NCBI RefSeq assembly: GCF_000710465.2
Contig: NZ_JAIZ01000061.1
Coordinates: forward strand, 1 to 64,000
DNA length: 64,000 nucleotides
Reading direction: 5' to 3'
DNA from: Kitasatospora sp. MBT63
Lineage (GTDB): Bacteria; Actinomycetota; Actinomycetes; Streptomycetales; Streptomycetaceae
Positions 51,003 through 59,991 of this stretch are shown in pieces. Within the stretch, counting starts at the first letter, position 1. Each line of letters starts with the position of its first letter. A model generated the notes under the pieces. That model saw only the letters and a list, made by a program, of their open reading frames with translations. It did not search any database and had not been told where the DNA came from. The translations under genes and the position numbers were made by a program.

Positions 51003-51896
51003 ATGACCTGTTCCCCGCCCCTGCCTGAGGTGCTCGCCTGGGTCGCCGGGCACCTGCCCGGCCCGGTCGAGGCCGTGGACTGCTCCTGGCCGCGCGCAAC
51101 CTCCCGGGTGTGGCGTCTCGACGGCCCCGACGGCGCCGCCGCGTTCCTCAAGATCAGCCCCGACGAGGCGGCGTACGACCGGGAGGTGGCCGGATACGTC
51201 TACGCCGCTAAAGCCCTGACGAAGGGGCAGGCGCCGCGGCTGCTGGCGGGCGATCCGGGGCTGCGCGCGCTGCTCACCTCGGCGCTGCCCGGCCGTGTCG
51301 TGCGCGACCTGCCGCTGGAGCGGGGCGTGGAGGTGAGGCTGCACGAGGACGCGGGGCGGCTGCTGCGGCGCTGGCACGACCACTCCGGCCCCACAGCTGC
51401 CGACCGGGCGGCGGTCGCTGAGGCAATGGGCGCCTACGCGCAAGAAGCGGAGGAGTGCCGGACCGCTCTCGCGGGGCAGGTTCCGGACGAGGTGCTCGCC
51501 CTCGTCGCCGCCGCGGCCGCCGAGATCCCCGGTCTGGCCGACCGGCTGCCGCTGCGCTTCCTGCACGGCGACTATGCGACCCGCAACTGGCTGATCGACC
51601 CGGACACCGGCCGACACGGCCTGATCGACTTCGAACAGGCCCGCCACGGGCTGGTGGTCGAGGAGTTCGTGTGGCTGCTGGGGGCGTTGTGGCCGACGCG
51701 CCCCGACCTGCGCAAGGCGTTCTTCGCTGGGTACGGTCGTCCGCTCGACCCGGTGGAGGAGCGGCTGCTGGTGCTGCTGACCGTCCGCCTCGGCGCCTCC
51801 TACCTCCACACCGGCCTGCGCAAGGGCCGCACCGACCTCCAGGAACGCGGCCGTCTCGCCCTCGTCCGCACCATCGCCCACCCGTCCCGTCCCTGA
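51003..51896 (+). CDS. Aminoglycoside-phosphotransferase-family kinase-like protein
   Basis: A 297-residue protein with the APH/choline-kinase fold. The catalytic loop is FLHGDYATRNWLID (HxDx4N) and the magnesium-binding DFEQ follows. It begins at an ATG 65 bases after the HEAT gene. Members phosphorylate aminoglycosides, macrolides or small metabolites; the substrate cannot be told from sequence. It could be self-resistance or housekeeping. Confidence 0.8.
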   Translation: MTCSPPLPEVLAWVAGHLPGPVEAVDCSWPRATSRVWRLDGPDGAAAFLKISPDEAAYDREVAGYVYAAKALTKGQAPRLLAGDPGLRALLTSALPGRVVRDLPLERGVEVRLHEDAGRLLRRWHDHSGPTAADRAAVAEAMGAYAQEAEECRTALAGQVPDEVLALVAAAAAEIPGLADRLPLRFLHGDYATRNWLIDPDTGRHGLIDFEQARHGLVVEEFVWLLGALWPTRPDLRKAFFAGYGRPLDPVEERLLVLLTVRLGASYLHTGLRKGRTDLQERGRLALVRTIAHPSRP

Positions 51897-51940
51897 CTCG
51901 CACCGCCGTTGCCCCGCCCGCCCACACGAAGGAGACGATC

Positions 51941-52969
51941 GTGTCTGTCGCCGAACCGCACATCGCGCCCGTCGGGCAGGAGCCTGAGGAACCGGGCGCC
52001 GCCCGGCGGCACCCCCTGGCCCATCACCCTGCCCCGCTGGCCTGCGCCGACGCCCTTCTGCGCTCCCCTGATGGGCGGCTGCTCATCGTCGACCCCACCT
52101 ACAAGGCCGACTGGTACCTGCCCGGCGGCATGGTGAAGGAGGAACTGCCCGCGGACGCCTTGACCCGCGACCTGCACGAGGGACTCGGCATCCAGACGAC
52201 AGTCGGACGGCTGCTGGCCGTGGACGGGGAGTCCGCCCCGTTGGGCCGGCCGCTGGTGTCCTACGTCTACGCGGCGCACGCATCGGGCCCGGTGGAGGTG
52301 ATGCTGCAGGCGGGGGAGATCCGGGAGGCCCGGTGGGTCACCGAAGGGGAAGCACTGCAACTGCTCGCCCCGCACGTGGCGGCGCGGCTGCGGGCGGCGC
52401 TGGACGCCGAGCGCGGCGCGCACACCGCCCTGCTGCGCGACGGGGTGCCGGTGCCGCCCTCGTCGCGGGACTACTACCGGCAGCTGCCGTCCCCGCTGGC
52501 GGCCGCCACCGTGCTGGTCCGCGACACCGCAGGCCGGGTCCTCGTCCTAGAGCCCACCTACAAGCAGCACTGGGAGCTGGTCGGAGGCATGGTCGAGGCC
52601 CACGAGTCCCCGGTCGAGGCCGGGGCGCGCGAGGTGAAGGAGGAGATCGGGCTCAACCTGCCGGTCGGGCGGCTGCTGGTGGTGGACACCGTCCCGGGCC
52701 GCCTTGCCCGCAACGGCCGTGCCCTGATCGCCCACGTACACGACCTGGAGCCGCTGACGCCCGCTCAGGTGGACGCGATGGCCCTGGACTCCGGCGAAGT
52801 GCGCTCGGCCCGCTGGCTGGCCCCCGCCGAAGCCGCCGGCCTGCTGCCGCGCATCCTGGCCGAGCGCGTCACCGCCGCGCTGCGCGCCCTGGAGAACGGC
52901 ACCGTCGAGATCCTGGACCGCACGGACACCACCACCCTGGCGGACCCCGAACGTGGGGACGCCGAGTAG
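51941..52969 (+). CDS. Double-Nudix hydrolase with one degenerate domain
   Basis: A 342-residue protein with two tandem Nudix domains. The C-terminal domain has a complete Nudix box (GGMVEAHESPVEAGAREVKE, then EIG). The N-terminal box reads GGMVKEELPADALTRDLHEG, with the REx2EE core replaced by RDLHEG, so it is probably inactive. Nudix enzymes hydrolyse nucleoside diphosphates linked to other groups. It starts at GTG with AAGGAG upstream. Confidence 0.82.
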   Translation: MSVAEPHIAPVGQEPEEPGAARRHPLAHHPAPLACADALLRSPDGRLLIVDPTYKADWYLPGGMVKEELPADALTRDLHEGLGIQTTVGRLLAVDGESAPLGRPLVSYVYAAHASGPVEVMLQAGEIREARWVTEGEALQLLAPHVAARLRAALDAERGAHTALLRDGVPVPPSSRDYYRQLPSPLAAATVLVRDTAGRVLVLEPTYKQHWELVGGMVEAHESPVEAGAREVKEEIGLNLPVGRLLVVDTVPGRLARNGRALIAHVHDLEPLTPAQVDAMALDSGEVRSARWLAPAEAAGLLPRILAERVTAALRALENGTVEILDRTDTTTLADPERGDAE

Positions 52970-53073
52970 CGCCCGCCCCGGTCCTACCGACCGAGGAGCA
53001 CCCGTTCCTGGCGTCGGCTCAACCCGTTCGGCCGGTACGGTAGCGTCCGGCCGGCTCGCCGGCCCCCGCTCCA

Positions 53074-53329
53074 GTGCCCGGCCGCACCACACCGGCCCGT
53101 CTCGGCACCAACTCGAACCTGCTCGCCCACGTCGCCGACGGCGCGCTGGCGGCGTGCGCGATCGACGTCGTCTACCGGGGCCACGACGGCCCCGCCCACC
53201 CCGGCGGCCTGTGGGGCCGCGTCCACACGGTCGTCGCCGACCCGCGCCACCGCCACCGCCCCGGGGACTGGAGAGGCAGTCACCCGGGCCCTGGTCGGCA
53301 AGCTCCGGGAACGGGGCTGCGCCCGGTGA
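53074..53329 (+). pseudogene. Possible frameshifted small gene
   Basis: A plus-strand reading begins at GTG 53074 (LGTNSNLLAHVADGALAACA, then IDVVYRGHDGPAHPGGLWGR). It appears to continue in a different frame after about 53270 as TRALVGKLRERGCAR and stop at 53327-53329. Both parts look protein-like, so a frameshift or a broken gene is likely. No family was recognised. Confidence 0.35.
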
Positions 53330-53390
53330 CGGCCTCCACCAAGCCGTCGGTGCCCAGCCCGGGGCACCAACGCAACGAACCCCACTCAGA

Positions 53391-53987
53391 TCAGAGGAAC
53401 TCCGACAAGTCGATGGCTGGCACGCCGTTGCTACTGTCGGCCTGGCGGTGCAACAGCGCGCGGCCGGCAGAGGTCAGCACCGCCGTATTCCCATCCGCTG
53501 CGCCCTCCACCAGTCCGTTGGCGACCAGACCTGAGAGCGGGCGGGTGTCGAGCGGCGAACCCCCTAGCGGGCCGGAGTCGACCCACCGCCCGCGCTGCTT
53601 GGTGACGCGCGCCTGGTCGACGGCGATGAGTAGCCGCCGGTCCTCAGTGGCCAAGGGCCGGACCGCGCTCACCTGGACGCCTACGTTGCGGCAAGCCGGC
53701 GCGTCGATCGTCACGGCCTCCATCCCACCATCGCGCACCAACTGGCGGATCTGGTCGTGGAAGCGGCCCTCGCTGAGCTCGTCGCCCTCGTCGTGGACGT
53801 AGCTGACCCTCCAGCCAGGTGGATGCTCTGTCTTCTCGAGGACGAAGCCCGAGCGGCGGTGCACCACCAAGCCGGCTTCATCGCGGCCTGCTTCCTGGCG
53901 GGGCAGTAGCCCCTTGGAGGTGAGCAGGCGGACCAGCACGTCCTTGCCCGGACGGGTGCGGATGAGCGGGGACTCCTCTGCCTGCAT
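53391..53987 (-). CDS. Hypothetical protein
   Basis: A 198-residue protein of unknown function. It is acidic and basic in patches, with no signal peptide. Landmarks are TRPGKDVLVRLLTSKGLLP, FVLEKTEHPPGWRVSYVHDE and a C-terminal LLHRQADSSNG. I chose ATG 53987, which has GAAGG upstream. It is transcribed alone and may belong to a transferred patch. Confidence 0.55.
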   Translation of the reverse strand: MQAEESPLIRTRPGKDVLVRLLTSKGLLPRQEAGRDEAGLVVHRRSGFVLEKTEHPPGWRVSYVHDEGDELSEGRFHDQIRQLVRDGGMEAVTIDAPACRNVGVQVSAVRPLATEDRRLLIAVDQARVTKQRGRWVDSGPLGGSPLDTRPLSGLVANGLVEGAADGNTAVLTSAGRALLHRQADSSNGVPAIDLSEFL

Positions 53988-55386
53988 GAATCGCCTTCTG
54001 GAGGAACGCGGTGCGAGCCGCGGATGCCGTCTGCCCGAGCGGCGTTCGGGCCCGACTAGCACCGTAGGGGTGGGCTTCGGTGCCCGAGGGTGGGCAGGCC
54101 GTAGACGTACCGGAAAGGGTGAAGCCGAGGTGGCCGTGATTGCCGCTCGGGACGGGCGGCGGCCCTGGAGCGCGCCTCCTGCGTCCGTTGAGCAGGGGTG
54201 GGGGCCGCAACCAGCGACAGCGGCCTTGTCTCCCCCAGGTGGTCAGTCCGGACCACTTCGTTCACGGACCTTGCCTCGGTGGGGTTGCGGGTGCCGTTCT
54301 CCGGAGGTGGCAGATGACCCGGACTGGATCCCGGGGTGGGCCAGCGCCCGCACCGTCCAGCCGCAGCCGCCGCAACTGCCGTCCGAGCCGCACCCGCCCG
54401 ATCATCCGGTCCATGGCCGCGAGCCTAGGTAGCTGCCGGATGCCCTCTCAAGGCGGTGCGAGCTGACGAGATTCGTCAATCCGTGACCGGGCCGCAGTGA
54501 CCGCGGGGTTCTCCTGTCTCCGGGCGGTTTACGCGTCCACTCGTTATTACTCTTCGGTAGGAATAGACGGAGGCTCGCCGGGCACGCCCGGCTGGATCGC
54601 TCCCCGGCATGGAACCTGGGCGCTGGACGCGCGCTGCCGTTGAACACGCCACGGTGGCAGCAGCTTCGAGCTGGACGGCGCACCGGCTACGCATGGTCAT
54701 CGGCAGCGGGAACAATCCGCCGCCCGTCAGGCAGGCGCTCACGTCCAGGCGGCAGCCGGAGTGGAATCCGGGCATCGCGCTTCGCGACCTCCGGAAATTC
54801 CTCCGCCATCGGTTCGTCTTCAAACTGTAATGAGGGGGCTGCATCGCGCTCGACTAAATCACCGAGCCACTCATCTCAGCTCCACCGAAGCAACTCTGAC
54901 AGGCCGTCAGCTATTCCCCTACCCCCCTCGTCGCCGGCGGCGGTGGCGGTCCGGTGCTGGTCAGCCAAGTGATCCGGCGAACACCGCAGCGGCGAGTCGG
55001 CACAGCATGAGTTCGGAGAGTAGCGATGGAAAGGGATTTATCGGACTTTGATGTAGGTCAAATCGGTCATTTTGGACCCCATCTCTCACAACTGCTACAC
55101 ATTGTGACAAAGAGTTTTCGGTTGACTCTGCAAGGTGATCGTGCGAGATTCGGCCAGTAGTTCCGTGGCAACCTGTCCGAAAATGGACACGACAATCACG
55201 GCAGGGTCACGCAAGGGGGAGTCATGGACGGGCGAGTCTGTCGCATCAGCCGTGGCCGAGCCTGCGCGGCTCCCGATACACCGGTTGAGCCGCTCGGGTG
55301 GGCTCCCGGCCAGGCGCTGTGCCCTACGAGGGCTGACTGAACCGCTCATGACGGACCGTGACCACCACTCGCCAGGGGGTATGACA
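53988..55386. other. Non-coding 1.4-kb stretch ahead of the pilus genes
   Basis: No gene of confidence is seen in about 1.4 kb. From about 54,840 to 55,200 the sequence is much richer in A and T than its surroundings, as expected for a promoter and regulatory region of the pilus operon; a TTGACT at about 55,122 could be a -35. One 38-codon frame starts at 55224 after AAGGGGGA (ends 55340); it contains three Cys and no known motif and may be a translated leader. Confidence 0.6.
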
Positions 55387-55965
55387 GTGGCAATTGCCGA
55401 TCCACGTTCGCGCCGTGCGGCCGCAGCAGCGGCACTGGTCGGCTCCGTGCTCGCGCTCGCCGGATGCCAGTCGTCCGGCGGCAGCGCGGCGCCGAGCGCG
55501 CCCGCGTCCGCCCCGACGAGTGCGGCGCCGAGCCCATCCGCCAGTCCGGATGCCGAGGCGCGTCAGCTGGTTCTGGCCGCGTACAAGGGCATGTGGGCCG
55601 AGCAGGTCAAGGCGTTCACCAGCGGCACGCTCAAGGACGTGAAGCTGGAGACGTTCGCCGGCGACAAGGCGCTGGCGGACATCAAGAGCGCCGCTGTCTA
55701 CTACCAGGACAACAACCTGGTCCTCAAGGGCGAGCCCAAGCTCTCCCCCGAGATCACCGCGCTCGACCTCACCGGTACCCCGCACCGGGCCACCGTCCGG
55801 GACTGCGTCGACACCAGCAGCTTCCTGCCCTACGACAAGGGGACCGGCCAGCCCGCGCAGCTGACCGACACCAACCGACGTCATGTCCAGACGAGCACCC
55901 TGCGGATCTACGACGGCCGCTGGGTGGTCATGGAGTCCACCCTGAGCAAGGACCAGACGTGCTGA
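55387..55965 (+). CDS. Secreted lipoprotein of the pilus locus
   Basis: A 192-residue lipoprotein. A short positive N-terminus and hydrophobic stretch lead to the lipobox LALAGC, then a Ser/Ala/Pro-rich linker and a soluble domain with YKGMWAEQVKAFTSG, LKGEPKLSPEI and RIYDGRWVVMES. I prefer GTG 55387 because AGGGGG is seven bases upstream; the ATG at 55381 sits too close. Anchored outside the membrane; probably an accessory of the Tad pilus, with which it is contiguous. Confidence 0.75.
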   Translation: MAIADPRSRRAAAAAALVGSVLALAGCQSSGGSAAPSAPASAPTSAAPSPSASPDAEARQLVLAAYKGMWAEQVKAFTSGTLKDVKLETFAGDKALADIKSAAVYYQDNNLVLKGEPKLSPEITALDLTGTPHRATVRDCVDTSSFLPYDKGTGQPAQLTDTNRRHVQTSTLRIYDGRWVVMESTLSKDQTC

Positions 55966-56900
55966 GCACGCGACGGGCCCTGGCCGGCATCGGGGCCGTC
56001 ATCGCCGTGCTGCTCGGATTCCTGGCGACACCCGCGCTCGCCGACGGCGGGGCGAACTGCCCGCCGTTCGTGCTGGACTGCACCGTCAACGCCGGCGGTG
56101 GCGGCACCACCGGCGGAACCGGCGGGGGCGGCGGGGGCGGCGGAAACAACGGCGGCGGAGGCGGCAGCGGAGGCGTGGCCAAGTGCCACGCAGGCGAGCG
56201 GGAGGTGCCCTGCTACCGCGACGGCCTGGGCTGGTTCAACAGCTTCGACAGTTGCTACTACACGCTGATGGACCCGCAGCCGCCGGCCGACGACCCGATC
56301 TGGACCGGGCCGATCGCGGCGCAGGCGAAGGCGTACATGGCGACCTGCCCCTACAGCACCGCGCCGACCACCAACCCCGGCGGCATGCGCATCCTGAGCA
56401 CCCCTCCCCCTGGCTTCGGCGGCCCGGCGGTCGACCCGCGCCAGCTCGCGGAGACCGCCGTGGAGAACATGCGGCTCCAGGGCGCTGACATCGGCATCGC
56501 CCCGAAGCAGGGTGGCGTGAGCCTGGTCGGCCTGCCGGTGTGGCTGTGGACCGCGGTGTCCGACACCACCTGGGGGCCGAAGAGCACGAGCGTCAGCGCC
56601 GGCGGGGTCACCGTCACCGCGACCGCGAAGGTCGACAAGATCGCGTGGTCGATGGGCGACGGCACGACCGAGGTCTGCCGCACCCCCGGCGAGGCCTACG
56701 ACCCCTCGTACGGGACGCGCACGCCCTCCTGCGGCCACACCTACACCAAGGTGTCCGGCTCCAGCCCGTACAAGATCGACGCGACCAGCACCTGGATCGT
56801 GACCTGGACCTCCAACACCGGTCAGGGCGGCACGATCACCACCACCCGCGCGTCGTCCACGACGGCCGCGATCGCCGAACTGCAGACCGTCAACCGCTGA
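55959..56900 (+). CDS. Secreted Gly-rich protein of the pilus locus
   Basis: A 313-residue protein with a signal peptide (RRALAGIGAVIAVLLGFLAT then PALA) and a Gly/Asn-rich linker (about residues 45-70). The C-terminal half has CxxC-like cysteines (GDGTTEVCRTPGEAYDP and SCGHTYTKVSG) and beta-rich Thr/Ser repeats, resembling PKD-like surface domains. The GTG start overlaps the lipoprotein stop. It is likely surface-exposed and could be a pilus-associated adhesin. Confidence 0.72.
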   Translation: MLSTRRALAGIGAVIAVLLGFLATPALADGGANCPPFVLDCTVNAGGGGTTGGTGGGGGGGGNNGGGGGSGGVAKCHAGEREVPCYRDGLGWFNSFDSCYYTLMDPQPPADDPIWTGPIAAQAKAYMATCPYSTAPTTNPGGMRILSTPPPGFGGPAVDPRQLAETAVENMRLQGADIGIAPKQGGVSLVGLPVWLWTAVSDTTWGPKSTSVSAGGVTVTATAKVDKIAWSMGDGTTEVCRTPGEAYDPSYGTRTPSCGHTYTKVSGSSPYKIDATSTWIVTWTSNTGQGGTITTTRASSTTAAIAELQTVNR

Positions 56901-56936
56901 CCTGTCTGCCCGTAGAACCCATTCGTGAGGACACCG

Positions 56937-57611
56937 ATGGCCCGCAGCACCACCAAGCAGCGCACGGATCCGGCGACCGACTCGGCGCCGGCTTCCGTGC
57001 CGATCACCGAGTCTGCGCCCCGGCGTGGCCGCCGCCCGGCCCTGGTCGGGATCGGCGTCGCCGTTGCCGTCGTCGGCGCGCTCGGCGGCTGGAGTCTGGT
57101 GGACCAGGCGCGCGACCGCGTCCAGGTCCTCGCCGTCGCCCGCCCGGTCCCGGCCGGGCAGGCGATCACGGCCGCCGACCTGGTGGCCGCGGAGGTCGCC
57201 CCCGATCCGGCGCTGCGCCCGGTCGCGGTCAGCCGCAGCAAGGAGATCGTCGGCAAGACCGCGGCCACCGACCTGGTCCCGGGCTCGCTGATCACCACCC
57301 AGTCCGTGCGCGAGGGCAAGCCGGTGACGACCGGCAGGGACGTCGTCGGCATCCTCACCAAGCCGGGGCAGATGCCCCAGGGCCGGCTGCAGATCGGTGA
57401 CGCGGTCATCCTGGTCGCCACTCCCCGTCAGGACGACACCAAGGCGGACGCGCAGCCCGCGACCATCAACGCGGTCGTGGCCCGGGTCGGCGATGCCGAC
57501 GGCAACGGCGTCATCGTGGTGGACGTGGCGGTCAGCCCGGTCGACTCGCCCTCGGTGGCCGCGTGGACCGCCTCCGGGCGCATCGGGATCGTCCTCAAGG
57601 CCAAGTCATGA
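56937..57611 (+). CDS. cpaB: CpaB/RcpC-type SAF-domain pilus protein
   Basis: A 224-residue protein with one N-terminal membrane segment (ALVGIGVAVAVVGALGGWSL) and a SAF domain (VLAVARPVPAGQAITAADLV) typical of CpaB, which acts in Flp-pilus assembly in the periplasm or cell envelope. ATG 56937 has GAGG six bases upstream. It overlaps the TadZ-like gene by four bases. Confidence 0.85.
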   Translation: MARSTTKQRTDPATDSAPASVPITESAPRRGRRPALVGIGVAVAVVGALGGWSLVDQARDRVQVLAVARPVPAGQAITAADLVAAEVAPDPALRPVAVSRSKEIVGKTAATDLVPGSLITTQSVREGKPVTTGRDVVGILTKPGQMPQGRLQIGDAVILVATPRQDDTKADAQPATINAVVARVGDADGNGVIVVDVAVSPVDSPSVAAWTASGRIGIVLKAKS

Positions 57612-58438
57612 TGGTCTCCCTCGTGTCCGCGAAGTCGAGCGGCGTCACCTGCTCGGCCCTGGCGCTGGCGCTCGCCTCGCCGCGGCCGACCGCGCTGGCC
57701 GAGTGCGATCCGGCCGGCGGCACCATCCGCACCGGTTACCTCCAAGGCGGCGGCCCGACGGCCGCTGTCGGGCTCCACCGGCTGGCCACCGCCTCGCGTG
57801 CAGGAACGATTCAGCACGAGTTTCCGGAGCACTGGGTGCGCCTGGACGACTTGGGCCACCGGATGTTCCTGCCGGGCCTGACCGACCCGTCCCAGGCGTC
57901 CGGCCTCGCCGGGGCCTGGGGCGACATGGGCCGCCTGCTGCGGGTGTGGGAGAACCCGGGCGGCCACGACGTCATCATCGACGCCGGCCGCGTCCAGGTG
58001 TCCTCCAAGACCACCCTTGACTCCGTGTCCTACCCGGCCGCGTTGCTGCGCCAGTCGGACCTGGTGCTGCTCGTGGTCCGCAACACTTTGCCGTCCGTCC
58101 TGTCGGCCGCGCCCGTAGTGCAGATCCTGCGCGCGGACCTGACCGAGCACGGCACCGGCGGTGAGGCTCTCGGTGTCCTGATGATCGAGGAGGGCGGCCT
58201 GTCCAGCAGCGAGATCGGCGCCCGCCTCGGCGTGCCCGTCCTGGCGGGACTGCCCTGGGACGAGGACATGGCACAGAACCTGACGACTGGCAAGGAGCTG
58301 CGCCGGGGCAAGCCGGCCCGCACCAAGTTGATGCGGCATGCGCGTTCCGCCTTCGGCCCGCTCACCGAGGCCGCCACCCGGCGGCAGATCCAGCTGCGTC
58401 GTCCCGGCGCGCTGACCGGCGCTGCGGAGGTGGCGTGA
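57608..58438 (+). CDS. TadZ/CpaE-like ParA-type ATPase with altered P-loop
   Basis: A 276-residue MinD/ParA-fold protein. The deviant Walker A position reads SAKSSGVTCSALALALA, with the second Lys of the KGGxGKT pattern missing, so nucleotide binding is doubtful. It should help localise the pilus machine. Later features are LAECDPAGGTIRTGYL and LVLLVVRNTLPSV. It is coupled at both ends, with ATG inside the CpaB stop. Confidence 0.82.
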   Translation: MMVSLVSAKSSGVTCSALALALASPRPTALAECDPAGGTIRTGYLQGGGPTAAVGLHRLATASRAGTIQHEFPEHWVRLDDLGHRMFLPGLTDPSQASGLAGAWGDMGRLLRVWENPGGHDVIIDAGRVQVSSKTTLDSVSYPAALLRQSDLVLLVVRNTLPSVLSAAPVVQILRADLTEHGTGGEALGVLMIEEGGLSSSEIGARLGVPVLAGLPWDEDMAQNLTTGKELRRGKPARTKLMRHARSAFGPLTEAATRRQIQLRRPGALTGAAEVA

Positions 58439-59991
58439 TGGTGGAGAAGACGCTCGGCCCCGCTACGCCCGTCAGCCCGGCCCATGCCCTCGCCGGGGCG
58501 TTCGCCGACGCACTCGAGCAGCGGCCCGCCGCGGTGCGCGTGGTTCCCCAGGTCGTGACCGGCCCGGTGGCCGCAGGTGCGGTGTCCCCGACTGCCGTCC
58601 CCGCGCCCGCCGGCCCCGCCGGTGTGCTGCCGGTTCCGTTCTCGGAGATCAGCGCGCTGCACACCCGGGTCTCGACCGAGCTCGCCGAGGAGACCGCCTC
58701 CCGCCCCGGGCTGTCGGAGGCAGACCGGCGACAGCTCGGCCAGACCATCGTCACCCGCGTGGTCAGCGTCTGGGCGACCGACTACGCCGCCACCCGGCGG
58801 CCTCTCACCCGCGCCGATGAGCAGGCCGTGCAGGCGGCCGTCTATAGCGAGCTCTTCGAAGCGGGCCGGCTCCAAGCGTTGTTGGACGACCCGGAGATCG
58901 AGAACATCATCCTGCGCGGGCACAAGACCGTCCGCGTCGACTACTACAACCGCCCGAGTCAGCTCGTCGCGCCGGTCGCCGACAGCAACGAGGGCGTCCT
59001 CGCCCTGGTCAACAAGTTGGCGCGGCAGGCCGGCCACTCCGAGCGCTCTCTCACCAACCCGAGCCCGATGCTGAACCTGGCCATGCCCGACGGGTCCCGT
59101 CTGGCCGCGACGGGCTTCATCAGCGCGGAGCCGGAGGTGGTGATCCGCCGTCACCGTGTCCAGCACCAGACCCTGGACGACCTGGTCGGCTGGGGGACCA
59201 TCGACACCACCCTCGCCCGGTTCTTGCGCGCCCTGGTCAGGGCGCGCAAGAACATCCTGGTGGTGGGAAGCCAGGGTGTCGGCAAGACGAGCCTGCTGCG
59301 CGCGATGGCGCGTGAGATCCCGCGGCACGAGCGGGTCGGCACGCTGGAGACCGACTACGAGCTGTGGCTCCACAAGGACGACGACGGCCCCGAGGTCGTC
59401 GCGTTCCAGTCCCGGGAGTCCAACGGCGAGCGCGGTCCGGACGGCAAGGCGTCGGGAGCCATCACGCTTCTCGACATCTTCCCGCAGGCCCTGCGGATGT
59501 CGCTGAGGCGGGTGATCGTCGGTGAGGTCCGCTCCGCCGAGGTCCTTCCGATGCTGCACGCCATGAACGAGGGCGAGGGAGGGTCGATGGCGACCCTTCA
59601 CGCCCGCACGGCACGCAAGGCGATCGAGCGCCTGGTCACCCTGTGCCTGGAAGCCGGCACCGGTATGACCCCGGACCTGGCGTACCGCCTCACCGAGGGC
59701 GTGGATTTCATCGTCTACGTCCGTCTGGTCGACGAGACCGAGATCGGTGGCCGCCGCCACCGTTTCGTCTCCGACGTCCTGGAGATCAACGGTCTCGGCG
59801 AGGGGGGCCGGCCCGCCACCAGCGCGATCTTCGGCCCACGGGAGGCAGGCGGGCGGCGTGAGCCGCGAGCGGTGCCGCTGCTGCCGCCGCAGTGCCTTGA
59901 CGACCTCGTCCGGGCCGGATTCGACCGCAGCCTCCTGCGTCAGGAGTGGGGCGCGTGGGCCGAGCCGATGAGGACGGTGACGCAGCTGTGA
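58438..59991 (+). CDS. tadA: TadA/CpaF secretion ATPase
   Basis: A 517-residue hexameric ATPase that powers pilus extension. Walker A is GSQGVGKTSLLRAMAREI (near residue 280), the aspartate-box region TLETDYELWL follows, and Walker B/His box is VIVGEVRSAEVLPMLHAMNE then GGSMATLHA. ATG 58438 fits GGAGGT six bases upstream. It overlaps the upstream stop by one base. Confidence 0.93.
   Translation: MVEKTLGPATPVSPAHALAGAFADALEQRPAAVRVVPQVVTGPVAAGAVSPTAVPAPAGPAGVLPVPFSEISALHTRVSTELAEETASRPGLSEADRRQLGQTIVTRVVSVWATDYAATRRPLTRADEQAVQAAVYSELFEAGRLQALLDDPEIENIILRGHKTVRVDYYNRPSQLVAPVADSNEGVLALVNKLARQAGHSERSLTNPSPMLNLAMPDGSRLAATGFISAEPEVVIRRHRVQHQTLDDLVGWGTIDTTLARFLRALVRARKNILVVGSQGVGKTSLLRAMAREIPRHERVGTLETDYELWLHKDDDGPEVVAFQSRESNGERGPDGKASGAITLLDIFPQALRMSLRRVIVGEVRSAEVLPMLHAMNEGEGGSMATLHARTARKAIERLVTLCLEAGTGMTPDLAYRLTEGVDFIVYVRLVDETEIGGRRHRFVSDVLEINGLGEGGRPATSAIFGPREAGGRREPRAVPLLPPQCLDDLVRAGFDRSLLRQEWGAWAEPMRTVTQL

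Noticed and set aside
53988-55386. Several 60-110 codon frames in the 1.4-kb gap, for example 54609-54830
   Set aside because: None has a ribosome site, family pattern or consistent codon bias.
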